The notes beneath the pieces were generated by a model. The model did not search any database. It was not told the DNA's origin and saw nothing but the letters and a program-made list of their open reading frames with translations. Position numbers and translations under genes: made by a program. Source: Acidiferrobacterales bacterium (GTDB lineage Bacteria > Pseudomonadota > Gammaproteobacteria > Arenicellales > Poriferihabitantaceae). From it: DNA of 64,000 nucleotides. Positions 47,889 through 57,736 of this stretch are shown in pieces (within the stretch, counting starts at the first letter, position 1; each line of letters opens with the position of its first letter). The stretch covers positions 1-64,000 of the forward strand of contig JAHQWE010000096.1 of NCBI GenBank assembly GCA_019633985.1, in the 5' to 3' direction.

Positions 47889-49055
47889 ATGTCCCAATCC
47901 CATTTATTTACTTCTGAATCGGTATCGGAAGGTCATCCAGATAAAGTCGCTGATCAGGTCTCTGATTCGGTGCTAGACGCAATGCTCGATCAAGACCCCA
48001 AGTCCCGCGTTGCTTGCGAAACGCTGATCAACACAGGAATGGTGGTGATCTCGGGTGAAATAACCAGTGGTGCAACTGTGGATTACCCCGAAGTCGTACG
48101 AAATACGATTCAGGAGATCGGATACAACTCTTCGGAAATGGGTTTTGATTCTCAAAGCTGCGCGGTCATAGTGTCTTTGGATAAGCAGTCTCAAGACATC
48201 TCACAAGGTGTTACAGAAGGTGAGGGACTTGACCTAGATCAAGGTGCTGGTGACCAGGGTTTGATGTTTGGTTATGCCTGCACGGAGACTGATGTGCTGA
48301 TGCCATTTCCTATCACTTACTCGCATTTGCTAGTTAAAAAACAGTCGGAAGTTCGCAAGACCGGTAAGCTCACGTGGCTGCGCCCGGATGCTAAATCCCA
48401 GGTTACCGTTCGCTATGAAAATGGCAAACCGAGCTTTGTCGATACGGTAGTTTTATCAACGCAACACGACGAAGGTGTTGAGCATAAAGACCTGGAAGAA
48501 GCGGTAATCGAAGAAATCATCAAACCCGTACTGCCAGCAAACATGCTATCTGAGCAGACTCGCTTTTTGGTTAACCCGACAGGTCGTTTTGTAATAGGTG
48601 GGCCGGTTGGTGACTGTGGTCTCACAGGACGAAAAATTATTGTCGACACTTATGGTGGTTCGGCGCACCACGGTGGTGGCGCATTCTCTGGAAAGGATCC
48701 GTCCAAGGTGGACCGCTCTGCGGCTTACGCGACTCGCTACGTTGCTAAGAACATTGTGGCGGCAGGCCTTGCTGAGAAGTGCGAAGTACAGGTTGCTTAT
48801 GCGATTGGTGTCGCCAAACCTGTTTCAGTCATGGTCGATACTTTTGGCACCGGCAAAATAGCAGACGAGGCAATTGCGAAGTTGGTAGACACCCACTTTG
48901 ATTTGCGACCGAAAGCCATTGTAGAAACACTGGATTTACTCAGACCGATTTACCGTAATACCGCTGCCTATGGGCATTTTGGTAGGAGCGAGCCCAACTT
49001 TACTTGGGAAAAAACTGACAAAGCCGACGCGTTGAAATCAGACGCTGGCGTTTAA
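47889..49055 (+). CDS. metK: S-adenosylmethionine synthase
   Basis: Makes S-adenosylmethionine from methionine and ATP, supplying the methyl groups later released as S-adenosylhomocysteine. The ATG at 47889 begins [23 protein letters not shown], colinear with E. coli MetK, giving 388 residues. The ATP/methionine-binding [13 protein letters not shown] and the P-loop-like [16 protein letters not shown] are intact. Earlier in-frame codons lie in the leader and are not used. ahcY follows after 30 bases with AGGA before its ATG. Confidence 0.98.
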   Translation: MSQSHLFTSESVSEGHPDKVADQVSDSVLDAMLDQDPKSRVACETLINTGMVVISGEITSGATVDYPEVVRNTIQEIGYNSSEMGFDSQSCAVIVSLDKQSQDISQGVTEGEGLDLDQGAGDQGLMFGYACTETDVLMPFPITYSHLLVKKQSEVRKTGKLTWLRPDAKSQVTVRYENGKPSFVDTVVLSTQHDEGVEHKDLEEAVIEEIIKPVLPANMLSEQTRFLVNPTGRFVIGGPVGDCGLTGRKIIVDTYGGSAHHGGGAFSGKDPSKVDRSAAYATRYVAKNIVAAGLAEKCEVQVAYAIGVAKPVSVMVDTFGTGKIADEAIAKLVDTHFDLRPKAIVETLDLLRPIYRNTAAYGHFGRSEPNFTWEKTDKADALKSDAGV

Positions 49056-49085
49056 CACTTTTACTTCATTAATCAGGAAAAAATC

Positions 49086-50504
49086 ATGTCTATTCAATCA
49101 GTAGAAAGTTTGAATCAGGATTACCACGTTGCCGATATCGAATTAGCAGAGTGGGGTCGAAAGGAAATCAATATTGCGGAGCAGGAAATGCCTGGTTTGA
49201 TGGCAACGCGCGCAAAATATGCTGAAGAGCAGCCTTTGAAAGGTGCACGTATTGCTGGGTCAATCCACATGACCATTCAAACAGCAGTGTTGATTGAAAC
49301 GCTGACTGCATTGGGTGCGGAAGTACGATGGGTATCATGCAATATCTTCTCAACCCAAGATCAGGCCGCTGCCGCAATTGCTGCGGAGGGTATCCCTGTA
49401 TTTGCTTACAAAGGAGAAACCCTGGAAGAGTACTGGGATTACACTCACCGAATTATGACCTGGCCAGATGGCAGTACTCCCAATATGATTCTCGACGATG
49501 GCGGTGATGCCACCGGCTTGCTGATGTTGGGAACCAAGGCAGAGTCGGATATTTCAGTGCTAGATAACCCTGGTAGTGAAGAGGAAGTCGCGCTGTTCGC
49601 GTCCATACGAGCGCGTTTGCAGAATGATCCAACCTGGTACAGCGTTCGTCTGGCTAAAATACAGGGCGTTACTGAGGAGACCACTACCGGTGTTCACCGT
49701 TTGTATCAAATGGTTGAAAAAGGCGAGCTGCCTTTCCCGGCAATTAACGTGAATGACTCGGTGACCAAGTCGAAGTTTGATAATCTGTACGGCTGTCGTG
49801 AATCGTTGGTCGATGGAATTAAACGTGCGACTGATGTGATGGTGGCCGGTAAGGTTTCTCTGGTTTTAGGTTATGGTGATGTCGGTAAAGGTTCGGCGCA
49901 GTCTCTGAAAGGTTTGGGTTCCACAGTTTGGATTACCGAGGTCGACCCGATTTGTGCACTGCAAGCAGCGATGGAAGGTTTCCGCGTTGTTGAATTGGAC
50001 GATGTAGTCGATCAGGTAGATATTTTTGTCACGGCTACCGGTAACTTCAACGTAATTACCGACCAGCATCTTCTTAAGATGAAGGACCAGGCGATTGTTT
50101 GTAACATCGGGCACTTCGATAACGAGATTGACGTTGCTTCTATGAAAGATTTTGAATGGATCAATGTTAAACCACAGGTCGACCAGATTACTCTGCCAAG
50201 TGGTAACAAGATTTTGTTATTAGCTGAAGGGCGGTTGGTGAATCTGGGTTGTGCGACCGGTCATCCAAGCTTTGTGATGTCGGCGAGTTTTACCAATCAG
50301 GTATTGGCGCAGATAGAGCTATGGAAAGATGGTGACAAGTACAAAAACGATGTCTATATCCTACCAAAGCATCTAGATGAAGAAGTAGCGCGTCTGCATC
50401 TCGATAAGATTGGTGCTAATCTAACAACCTTGTCTCAAACCCAGGCAGACTATATCAACGTTCCTGTAGACGGCCCGTATAAGCCTTCACACTATCGTTA
50501 CTAA
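49086..50504 (+). CDS. ahcY: adenosylhomocysteinase
   Basis: Splits S-adenosylhomocysteine into adenosine and homocysteine, removing the inhibitor of methyltransferases. A 472-residue bacterial-type enzyme carrying the usual 40-residue insertion. The NAD-binding loop is [17 protein letters not shown]; the substrate end has [25 protein letters not shown] and the C-terminal [10 protein letters not shown]. Second gene of the metK operon, ended by a strong terminator. MetF, often third in this operon, is absent. Confidence 0.98.
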   Translation: MSIQSVESLNQDYHVADIELAEWGRKEINIAEQEMPGLMATRAKYAEEQPLKGARIAGSIHMTIQTAVLIETLTALGAEVRWVSCNIFSTQDQAAAAIAAEGIPVFAYKGETLEEYWDYTHRIMTWPDGSTPNMILDDGGDATGLLMLGTKAESDISVLDNPGSEEEVALFASIRARLQNDPTWYSVRLAKIQGVTEETTTGVHRLYQMVEKGELPFPAINVNDSVTKSKFDNLYGCRESLVDGIKRATDVMVAGKVSLVLGYGDVGKGSAQSLKGLGSTVWITEVDPICALQAAMEGFRVVELDDVVDQVDIFVTATGNFNVITDQHLLKMKDQAIVCNIGHFDNEIDVASMKDFEWINVKPQVDQITLPSGNKILLLAEGRLVNLGCATGHPSFVMSASFTNQVLAQIELWKDGDKYKNDVYILPKHLDEEVARLHLDKIGANLTTLSQTQADYINVPVDGPYKPSHYRY

Positions 50505-50527
50505 GACCGCAACATTCTGACTGAGTG

Positions 50528-50554
50528 AAAGCCGGGTTTATCCCGGCTTTTTTT
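50528..50554 (+). terminator. Rho-independent terminator after ahcY
   Basis: AAAGCCGGG / CCCGGCTTT form a 9-bp perfect stem with a TTTAT loop, and seven T residues in all run from within the stem to 50554. It closes the metK-ahcY unit 24 bases after the ahcY stop. Confidence 0.93.
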
Positions 50555-50605
50555 ATGGCGTTTGCTAGGCACTGTGGTTCAGATTCCGGAGAACCACGTA
50601 GACAA

Positions 50606-51532
50606 TTAGCTGGTTAACAGTGCGGCACCAAAGACACCGGCACTGTCCCCAAGAGTGGGCTGAGCGATCGTTGTTTGCATTGTTGGGCTGAAAATGTGTT
50701 GTGCGACTGCTTCTACGCCCGCTGAATACAACGCGTCAATGTTTCCCACTCCGCCACCAATCAAAATCATATCCGGATCAAGCATATTGATAATGCTTGA
50801 CACCCCGATACCGAAATATTGGACCAGTCTGTTGATGGTTTCGACAGCATGGGGGTGACCTTCTCTGGCGAGGGAAGTGATTTCATAAAGGTTTTTCGTT
50901 TGTCCGCTTTTGGAAGTGAAAAACGCTTCCAGAGCCGGTCCAGAAATAATAGTCTCTACGCAACCAGATTTACCGCAATAACAGTTGCCGCCAGATGCAT
51001 GGAGAAAATTGTGTCCCCATTCGCCGGCAATTTGATTTCTTCCACTGATAAGTTGGCCATCAAGCACCAGTCCACCACCCACACCGGTTCCCATAATGAT
51101 GCCAAACACAGTTCCCGATTCCGCGTGGTTTTTAGAGGCGGCGCCTAATCTGGTCTCTGCCAGGGCAAAGCAATTTGCATCGTTTTCTATAAGAACCGGA
51201 ATTCCCAACAGGTTTTGAAGATCTTCTCTAATGGGTTGATTTTGTAGGTTTTGCGAATTGCTGCCTCGGAGTAATCCTGTCGTAGCATCCAGTGTGCCTG
51301 GCGTTCCAATGCCAAGCATGTCTGGCTTTAAGCCAATTCGCTGGCTGGTCGCATCAATAAGACCAGCGATGTTTTTCAGAACGTGCTGGTATCCTTGATC
51401 TGCTTCAGTATTAATTCGTTGACGGGCCAGGGTCTCAGGGCGAGTGGCCGACCGTAAAACCGCGCATTCGATTTTGGTGCCGCCCAGATCTACCCCCCAA
51501 TAGTGCTGGGTTCGTGTTTGTAAAGTTGTCAT
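50606..51532 (-). CDS. ROK family sugar kinase
   Basis: A 308-residue sugar kinase of the ROK group. The N-terminal ATP-binding GVDLGGTKIECAVL, the ROK signature LVLDGQLISGRNQIAGEWGHNFL and the zinc-binding CYCGKSGCVE are intact, with the catalytic Asp in IENDANCFAL. Similar to proteobacterial fructokinase/glucokinase-type NagK and Mak, but the sugar cannot be assigned. It follows cfa by 27 bases on the same strand. Confidence 0.92.
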   Translation of the reverse strand: MTTLQTRTQHYWGVDLGGTKIECAVLRSATRPETLARQRINTEADQGYQHVLKNIAGLIDATSQRIGLKPDMLGIGTPGTLDATTGLLRGSNSQNLQNQPIREDLQNLLGIPVLIENDANCFALAETRLGAASKNHAESGTVFGIIMGTGVGGGLVLDGQLISGRNQIAGEWGHNFLHASGGNCYCGKSGCVETIISGPALEAFFTSKSGQTKNLYEITSLAREGHPHAVETINRLVQYFGIGVSSIINMLDPDMILIGGGVGNIDALYSAGVEAVAQHIFSPTMQTTIAQPTLGDSAGVFGAALLTS

Positions 51533-51559
51533 GGGAAATGATTATTAGGAGGGATTGCA

Positions 51560-52711
51560 CTAGTAAAAAGGACGACGGTAAGTTGAATTGTCACCACGGG
51601 ATATGACCAGTTGCCAAAGTTGCAAATCACGAGCCCGAAAAGCGCCAGCGCAGACTCTGAGATAGTAGGTCCACATCCGGTAGAAACGTTCTGAATAATT
51701 GTTTTGCAGTTGTTCCCATCCGGCTTCAAAGTTGCGAAACCATGACATCAGCGTTTTGTCGTAATCTGGCCCAATATTATGCAGGTCTTCTACCATCAAA
51801 TCGGGCTCCATGGCTTTGGAGATCTGCAGCAGAGACGGGATTTCACCATTGGGGAAGATATAGCGCGAAATCCAGGGATCAACGCCAGGTGTGGAGTGAT
51901 TTTTACCGATAGTGTGCAAAAGTGCGAGAGAGCCTGGTTTCAGGCTGTGGTTGAGTACCTGCATGTAGGTTCGATAGTTTTTGTGCCCGACATGTTCAAA
52001 CATACCGAGAGAAACTACGGCATCGAATTTTTCCGTAATGTCTCGATAGTCCTGCAATCTGATTTCGGCGGACAAACCGGCGCATCGCTTTTTAGCCAAG
52101 GCTGCCTGCTCTTTGGAAACGGTGACACCCACCACCTCTACGTCGTATTTTTCAATGGCATACTGTGCAAAGCTCCCCCAGCCGCAGCCAATATCCAGTA
52201 CTCGCATTCCAGGTTGCAGGTTGAGCTTCCGGCAGACTAGTTCCAGCTTGTTTTCCTGCGCTGAAGCAAGATCTTTGGCGTCGTTCCAGTACCCGCAGGT
52301 ATAGACCATGCGCGGATCCAGCATGACTTCGTAGATGTCATTGCCCAGATCGTAGTGTTCTTCCCCAACTTGAAAGGCTCTCGATTTTTGTTGAAGGTTG
52401 AAGAATATCGCTTTAAGACGATTGATTTGGTGAGAAAAAAAACCCGTTTTCTTCGCAAGGCTGGATCGCAACATCCGGCAGATCAATTCATCTACCTGTT
52501 CGACCTCCCACTTTTTATCGACGTATCCCTCTCCAAGTGCGAGGGAGCCCTTGGTTAAGATTTGTTTAAACAGAGCGGGATCCTTAATCTGGATATCCCA
52601 TGGGTTCGAACCGTTGATGACAATCCCTGCTTCGTCGAGCATGCTCTGAACTACGCGTCCTGCAAAGCCAAGCGAGCCATGTACAGCTGGTTTGATCGAT
52701 GTTTTCGCCAT
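51560..52711 (-). CDS. cfa: cyclopropane-fatty-acyl-phospholipid synthase
   Basis: SAM-dependent methyltransferase that cyclopropanates double bonds of membrane phospholipids, usually on entry to stationary phase. At 383 residues it matches the E. coli enzyme in length. N-terminal SLGFAGRVVQSMLDEAGI, the SAM loop VLDIGCGWGSFAQYAIEKYDVEVVGVT and the C-terminal MYWTYYLRVCAGAFRARDLQLWQ are family signatures. It starts a minus-strand pair with the ROK kinase. Confidence 0.96.
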   Translation of the reverse strand: MAKTSIKPAVHGSLGFAGRVVQSMLDEAGIVINGSNPWDIQIKDPALFKQILTKGSLALGEGYVDKKWEVEQVDELICRMLRSSLAKKTGFFSHQINRLKAIFFNLQQKSRAFQVGEEHYDLGNDIYEVMLDPRMVYTCGYWNDAKDLASAQENKLELVCRKLNLQPGMRVLDIGCGWGSFAQYAIEKYDVEVVGVTVSKEQAALAKKRCAGLSAEIRLQDYRDITEKFDAVVSLGMFEHVGHKNYRTYMQVLNHSLKPGSLALLHTIGKNHSTPGVDPWISRYIFPNGEIPSLLQISKAMEPDLMVEDLHNIGPDYDKTLMSWFRNFEAGWEQLQNNYSERFYRMWTYYLRVCAGAFRARDLQLWQLVISRGDNSTYRRPFY

Positions 52712-52887
52712 TGGACTTTTACGAAAGACTGATTATGTTAGGCTTTTCTTGATTTAGATGAGTGAGTTAATAGTTTATGGGAACGTTAAGAGCCGCTGTT
52801 ATCCCAACAAACACAAGGGCGGATACAGCAGCTGCAAATTTTGTGTCCGATCAGCCCCTGGATACGAGTGACACACTGATTAGTCAA

Positions 52888-53169
52888 TTAGTCCGTACGC
52901 GACTGGACTTCCAGTAAGTGATAGCCAAACTGGGTTTTGATTGGACCATGCACCTCGCCGACGGCGTCGTTGAACACTACTTTGTCAAACTCTGGAACCA
53001 TCTGACCCTGGCCAAACGACCCTAGATCTCCACCATTTCGACCGGAAGGGCAGCTTGAGTGCTGTTTTGCCATATCAGCGAAGTCGGCGCCATCTGCGAT
53101 TTGTTGTTTAAGTTGATTGCACTGGTCTTCTGTGTCGACCAGGATATGACGCGCTGTAGCTTGAGCCAT
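52888..53169 (-). CDS. ppiC: parvulin-type peptidyl-prolyl isomerase (PpiC)
   Basis: A stand-alone 93-residue parvulin domain catalysing cis-trans isomerisation of peptidyl-proline. ARHILVDTEDQCNQLKQQIADG opens the fold, followed by HSSCPSGRNGGDLGSFGQGQMVPEF and KTQFGYHLLEV, which hold the active-site residues. No signal peptide, so cytoplasmic as in E. coli PpiC. It lies 89 bases downstream of polA on the same strand. Confidence 0.94.
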   Translation of the reverse strand: MAQATARHILVDTEDQCNQLKQQIADGADFADMAKQHSSCPSGRNGGDLGSFGQGQMVPEFDKVVFNDAVGEVHGPIKTQFGYHLLEVQSRTD

Positions 53170-53232
53170 CGGAATTGCCTGAATAGTAGAGTTAAAAAAC
53201 AGATCGTAGCAGATACTTTGAAAATATAAAAA

Positions 53233-53259
53233 TTGCGTGGTTTGCGTGGTTTGCGTGAT
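53233..53259 (-). repeat. three direct repeats of a 9-base unit after the polA stop
   Basis: On the plus strand TTGCGTGGT is repeated twice in full and a third copy has one change (TTGCGTGAT). The third copy contains the first base of the polA stop region. Probably a small slippage product without function; it does not form a hairpin. Confidence 0.75.
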
Positions 53260-56009
53260 TAGTGCGCCTGTTTCCAGTTATCACCAATACCGCTATCGAC
53301 CAGTAAAGGAACCCGCAGTTCCGCAACAGAACACATAATTTCAGCAGTTTGGCTGGCCATGTCTTCCGCGGCATCTGATGCAACTTCAAGTACTAATTCG
53401 TCGTGTACCTGAAGAATAATGCGGGCAGGATTTTGTTCTTCAGTCAGCCACTGATCAAGTTGATTCATCGCCTTTTTGATGAGATCCGCGGCGGTACCTT
53501 GCATCGGCGCGTTGATCGCGGTGCGCTCAGCGTACTGTCTTCGCGCTGCATTTTTAGAGCGAATTTCTGGAAGATTTAATCTACGACCGAACAGTGTTTC
53601 GACATAACCCTGTTCACGCGCAATCTCTCGGGTTTCATCCATGTAGCGCTTAACGCCCGGATAACGGTCAAAATAGATTTCAATATACTCTTTGGCGTCT
53701 CTCTGTGGAATCTGTAGTTGCTTCGCCAACCCAAACGCGGACATGCCATAGATCAAACCGAAGTTGATGGCTTTTGCGCGTCGCCGTTGTTCGGCGTCTA
53801 CGGCTTCTGGTGAACCACCAAATACCTCTGCGGCAGTTGCGCTATGCACATCAATACCTTTCTGAAATGCGCTCACCAGTCCTTCATCCTCCGACAGATG
53901 TGCCATGATCCGTAACTCAATTTGAGAGTAATCGGCAGCCAGCAAGACATTCCCCTCATCAGCCACAAACGCTTCACGAATACGCCTACCTTCCTCGGTT
54001 CTAATGGGTATGTTTTGCAGATTGGGATCGCTGGAGGAAAGACGGCCGGTGGCGGCAACAGCTTGATGATAGGAGGTGTGAATACGCTGGGTTTCAGGGT
54101 TTATCAACAAAGGAAGCTTGTCGGTATAGGTGCTCTTCAATTTCGCGAGGCCGCGATGCTCAACGATCAGTTTAGGTAGTTCGTGATCCAGAGCGAGCTC
54201 CTGTAAAACACTTTCTGCAGTTGAAGGCTGGCCTTTGGGAGTTTTACTAATAACAGGCAGCCCTTGTTTCTCAAATAAGATTTCCTGAATCTGCTTTGGC
54301 GACGCGATATTAAACTCCTCACCTGCAGACATATGGGCTTTGCGTTCTATTTCACTGAGGCGGTCAGCGATCTCAGCACTTTGTTGATGGAGCATGTTGG
54401 GGTCGACTCTGACCCCATTGGTTTCGGTTCGCGCAAGGGTGTGCAGAAGCGGTATCTCGACGTTGGTGTACAAAGCGTAAAGACGTTCCTGTTTTTGTAA
54501 TTCGGGGAGCAGCGCATGATGCAAGCGCAGAGTGATGTCGGCATCTTCTGCCGCATAGTTTGCCGCCACATCAAGCGGAACCTGGTTGAATGTCAGTTGT
54601 TTCTTTCCAGTGCCTGCGACGTCGGAAAATTTAGTGGTAGTGACTCCTAGATGCTTCATTGCCAGCGTGTCCATATCATGTCTGGTGTTTCCGGCGTCTA
54701 ATAGATAGGACATTAACATGGTGTCATGGTCGACCCCGGCAAGCTGAACACCGTGATGGTGGAGCACCTCCAGATCATATTTAAGGTTCTGCCCGGTCTT
54801 ACTGGAGGAGGGATCTTCCAACAGTGGCCGGAGCTTGTTCAGCGCCGTTTCTAGCGATATTTGTGTCGGGGCATCTTCATAATCATGTGCCACTGGAAGA
54901 TAAGCCGCTTCCCCTTCCTTGTCGGAGAACGACAGGCCGACAAGACGGGCCTGATGGGCGTCCAAAGAAGTAGTTTCGGTGTCAAGAGCAAAAATATCTG
55001 CTGATTCGAGTCGCTTGATCCATCGATCAAGTGCTACCTCATCTAACAGTGTTTCGTAAGACTGGCTCTTATTTCCTGAGCCAGTATTATCGTTTGCGCT
55101 TCCCTCTGCTGGATCCGTTGATCCGCTAGTGCTCGGGGTATCTGCCGGCTTATCAAGCTCCTTGAGCCAGTTACGAAATTCAAGCTCAGTATAGAGTTCT
55201 CTTAACTTGTCCACATTGGGGTCTCCCATCTGCAGATCATCAAATTCGAGTCCGGTATCGACATCACATTTGACCGTGGCGAGCGTACGTGAAAGCGCTA
55301 GTAGCTCGAGATTTTCACGCAACGATTCTCCAACTTTACCGCCAATTTCATCTGCGCGGGAAACCAGTTCATCGAGAGATCCGAATTGGGTTAGCCACTT
55401 TACCGCGGTTTTCGGTCCGACCTTTGGCACTCCGGGAATGTTATCCGAAGAGTCCCCCATTAACGCGAGATACTCGATAATCTGACTCGGGGGGACGCCA
55501 AATTTCTCCAGTACCCCGGCTTCGTCCAATCGACTCTTCTTCATTGTGTCGACCATCACGACTTTTTCATTTACCAGCTGGGCCAGATCCTTGTCGCTAC
55601 TTACGATCATGACATGGAACCCGTTTTCCACAGCCTGTTCAGAAAGTGTGCCGATGACGTCATCCGCCTCCACGCCTTCGATGGACACCAGAGGCAGCCC
55701 CATCGCAGGGATAAGCTTCAACAAGTAAGCCAATTGAACGCGCAGATCATCGGGCATTGGCGGGCGATTTGCCTTGTATTCAGCATACATTTCATGGCGG
55801 AAGGTTTTCCCTTTCGCATCCATCACCATGGCGATATGCTGTGGCTGACACTCCTTAATTAGGCTACGAAGCATGTTCGCTACGCCGAACACAGCGTGGG
55901 TGGGTTGGCCATCTCTTGTTGATAAGCCGCCCTGACTACCCAATGCATGGTAGGCGCGAAATAAGAAAGAGGAACCGTCAATGAGAATGATTTCTTTGTC
56001 AGGTGACAT
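53259..56009 (-). CDS. polA: DNA polymerase I
   Basis: Repair and Okazaki-fragment-maturation polymerase of 916 residues from the ATG at 56009 (MSPDKEIILIDGSS). The longer reading adds an 18-residue non-conserved tail and is rejected. All three domains are present: the 5'-nuclease (RAYHALGS...VSSDKDLAQLV), a 3'-5' exonuclease that keeps its DxE (ALDTETTSLD) and the late AAEDADITLRL motif, and the polymerase domain with YSQIELRIMAHLS, RRRAKAINFGLIYGMS and VHDELVLEV. Proofreading is thus predicted active. Divergent from the LOG-family gene. Confidence 0.97.
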   Translation of the reverse strand: MSPDKEIILIDGSSFLFRAYHALGSQGGLSTRDGQPTHAVFGVANMLRSLIKECQPQHIAMVMDAKGKTFRHEMYAEYKANRPPMPDDLRVQLAYLLKLIPAMGLPLVSIEGVEADDVIGTLSEQAVENGFHVMIVSSDKDLAQLVNEKVVMVDTMKKSRLDEAGVLEKFGVPPSQIIEYLALMGDSSDNIPGVPKVGPKTAVKWLTQFGSLDELVSRADEIGGKVGESLRENLELLALSRTLATVKCDVDTGLEFDDLQMGDPNVDKLRELYTELEFRNWLKELDKPADTPSTSGSTDPAEGSANDNTGSGNKSQSYETLLDEVALDRWIKRLESADIFALDTETTSLDAHQARLVGLSFSDKEGEAAYLPVAHDYEDAPTQISLETALNKLRPLLEDPSSSKTGQNLKYDLEVLHHHGVQLAGVDHDTMLMSYLLDAGNTRHDMDTLAMKHLGVTTTKFSDVAGTGKKQLTFNQVPLDVAANYAAEDADITLRLHHALLPELQKQERLYALYTNVEIPLLHTLARTETNGVRVDPNMLHQQSAEIADRLSEIERKAHMSAGEEFNIASPKQIQEILFEKQGLPVISKTPKGQPSTAESVLQELALDHELPKLIVEHRGLAKLKSTYTDKLPLLINPETQRIHTSYHQAVAATGRLSSSDPNLQNIPIRTEEGRRIREAFVADEGNVLLAADYSQIELRIMAHLSEDEGLVSAFQKGIDVHSATAAEVFGGSPEAVDAEQRRRAKAINFGLIYGMSAFGLAKQLQIPQRDAKEYIEIYFDRYPGVKRYMDETREIAREQGYVETLFGRRLNLPEIRSKNAARRQYAERTAINAPMQGTAADLIKKAMNQLDQWLTEEQNPARIILQVHDELVLEVASDAAEDMASQTAEIMCSVAELRVPLLVDSGIGDNWKQAH

Positions 56010-56075
56010 AGTGGCAGGTATGATCGATAGCAGCAGACCATATTGTACGCCGTAATTCGCCACTAGCCCCCATCC

Positions 56076-56816
56076 ATGTCACAAAACCGTTTGAACTTTC
56101 CCGACAAAGATCTGCGTCACTCCTCAATGCGTGTTACCAATACCGGCACCACGCAGGAGGAAATCGGAAAAATATTTCAGGTAATGTCAGAATTCGCGGA
56201 GGGGTTTGATCAACTCTCTGGCATTCACCCGGCGGTGAGTTTCTTTGGTTCTGCACGAACGAAAAGAAGTCACAAACACTATCGCTTTGCCCGAAGCACG
56301 GCCAAACTGCTCTCAGCCTCGGGATTTTCCATTATCAGTGGTGGAGGTCCTGGCATCATGGAGGCTGTTAACCGCGGCGCTCAGGATGGGGGTTCCCCAA
56401 GTATTGGGCTCAATATTGTCCTACCTGGTCGGAGCGAGACGCCGAATGAGTATCAGGATGTCAGTATTGCATTCCATAATTTTTTTGTTCGCAAGCTAAT
56501 GTTCGTGCAATACGCCTCTGCTTATGTGGTTATGCCAGGAGGACTAGGGACCCTGGACGAAGTCATAGAGTGTCTGGTTTTGATGCAGACAGATAAAGCA
56601 AGAAGGATTCCGGTTATACTGGCGGGTAGATCGTATTGGAAGGGCCTCGTTGACTGGTTGGAGGACACCTTACTCGCGGAAAAAACCATCAGTAAATCTG
56701 ATTTTGACCTGTTTCAAATTTTGGATGAACCTGAAGACATTCGTGATGCCATAATGGACCACTACGAATTACACGGGTTTAACCCACTCTTAAAGCGCCA
56801 GCATATACAGATTTAA
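56076..56816 (+). CDS. LOG family protein (TIGR00730-type)
   Basis: A 246-residue member of the LOG/lysine-decarboxylase-like family; LOG proteins are nucleoside 5'-monophosphate phosphoribohydrolases, with cytokinin activation proven in plants and some bacteria. Motifs are SGGGPGIMEAVNRGAQDGG and the catalytic PGGLGTLDEV. The N-terminal extension of about 50 residues before the Rossmann core (SFFGSART) is of the longer bacterial type. Divergent from polA with 66 bases between them. Confidence 0.9.
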   Translation: MSQNRLNFPDKDLRHSSMRVTNTGTTQEEIGKIFQVMSEFAEGFDQLSGIHPAVSFFGSARTKRSHKHYRFARSTAKLLSASGFSIISGGGPGIMEAVNRGAQDGGSPSIGLNIVLPGRSETPNEYQDVSIAFHNFFVRKLMFVQYASAYVVMPGGLGTLDEVIECLVLMQTDKARRIPVILAGRSYWKGLVDWLEDTLLAEKTISKSDFDLFQILDEPEDIRDAIMDHYELHGFNPLLKRQHIQI

Positions 56817-56891
56817 CGTAATGCTACTGTGGTTAACGCCACCTCGCCGTTGAGGGTATAGTGATGTTCAATTTTTAACAAATCTAAAGAT

Positions 56892-57224
56892 ATGCAAATT
56901 AAGCGTTTCAAGCTACAGATATTCACGGTTATCTTGTGCGCCTGCGGCGTTTTCGCAGTAAGCAGCCCCGGATTTACGGATGAAGCCAATCAGTCACTGA
57001 AACTGCCTGAGGATCTAGCGGAAAAGGCGACTCAGGGTGTCCCTCCGAAGTACGAGATCGAAGAGCGAAGAATTGGCGATAGGCTGGATCGAATCACCGT
57101 TCGTAGAGAAGACGGTATTGACGAAACGTACGAGAATACGGAAGTCGACTCACTCTGGGGAACCGCAGACAAAGAGCTGGGAGAGACACAAAATCTTCGT
57201 CGATGGACCATTGGCACCTGGTAA
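56892..57224 (+). CDS. DUF2782 family exported protein
   Basis: A 110-residue exported protein of unknown function. A signal peptide (IFTVILCACGVFAVSS) is followed by a Pro/Glu-rich linker and then the DUF2782-like core YEIEERRIGDRLDRITVRREDG. DUF2782 proteins occur beside polA in Pseudomonas and relatives, as here. Its last 22 bases overlap the ORF-track start of the next gene, whose true start is probably further on. Confidence 0.8.
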   Translation: MQIKRFKLQIFTVILCACGVFAVSSPGFTDEANQSLKLPEDLAEKATQGVPPKYEIEERRIGDRLDRITVRREDGIDETYENTEVDSLWGTADKELGETQNLRRWTIGTW

Positions 57225-57262
57225 GGACGTTTTTTTTCAATCAATCGTTTAATCACGTTGTT

Positions 57263-57673
57263 ATGAAGTTCCCGGTTTTGGCATTGGTATTGATTTTCGG
57301 AGCGTTTCTTTCTTCTCAGATCGCGTTCGCAGACCATCATGGAAACGTTCGAATTTACAAGTTGAACTCTAAAGACCAATTTGTGAAGCAGCGATGGTTG
57401 AAGGATCGGGAACGACCAGGATGCCATGATTTACGTCGATCGAGAAAAGCGATTCGGTTTGCGCAAACCGGGTTTGCCTGGTGCACGGTATATAGCGGCG
57501 ACGATTGCCAAGCAGGTTCAGAACTCCCCGCACTTTGGGGAGGCAAAAATTACCGCACTGCAGACATCGACATCTCCCAACCACAGGTCAAACTCCTACA
57601 AGGGTCCGAGTGGTACCTGCATCCGGATAAAAATATACGTATTGGTTCCTGGCGCTGTGAATACGCAGAATAG
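57263..57673 (+). CDS. small secreted protein, unknown function
   Basis: From the ATG at 57263 it is 136 residues with a clear signal peptide (FPVLALVLIFGAFLSSQIAFA). The mature part is small, basic and has five cysteines (GCHD, WCTVYS, DCQAG, RCEY and one elsewhere), some of which may pair as disulfides. I recognise no family; the closing SEWYLHPDKNIRIGSWRCEY suggests a compact beta-rich domain. Earlier ORF codons overlap the DUF2782 gene and lie before the signal peptide. Confidence 0.6.
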   Translation: MKFPVLALVLIFGAFLSSQIAFADHHGNVRIYKLNSKDQFVKQRWLKDRERPGCHDLRRSRKAIRFAQTGFAWCTVYSGDDCQAGSELPALWGGKNYRTADIDISQPQVKLLQGSEWYLHPDKNIRIGSWRCEYAE

Positions 57674-57736
57674 CAAATCAAACGAGATTTCTGTTTGCAG
57701 CAGTGATTGATCAGAAAGGCTCTACTGGCTGTGCGC

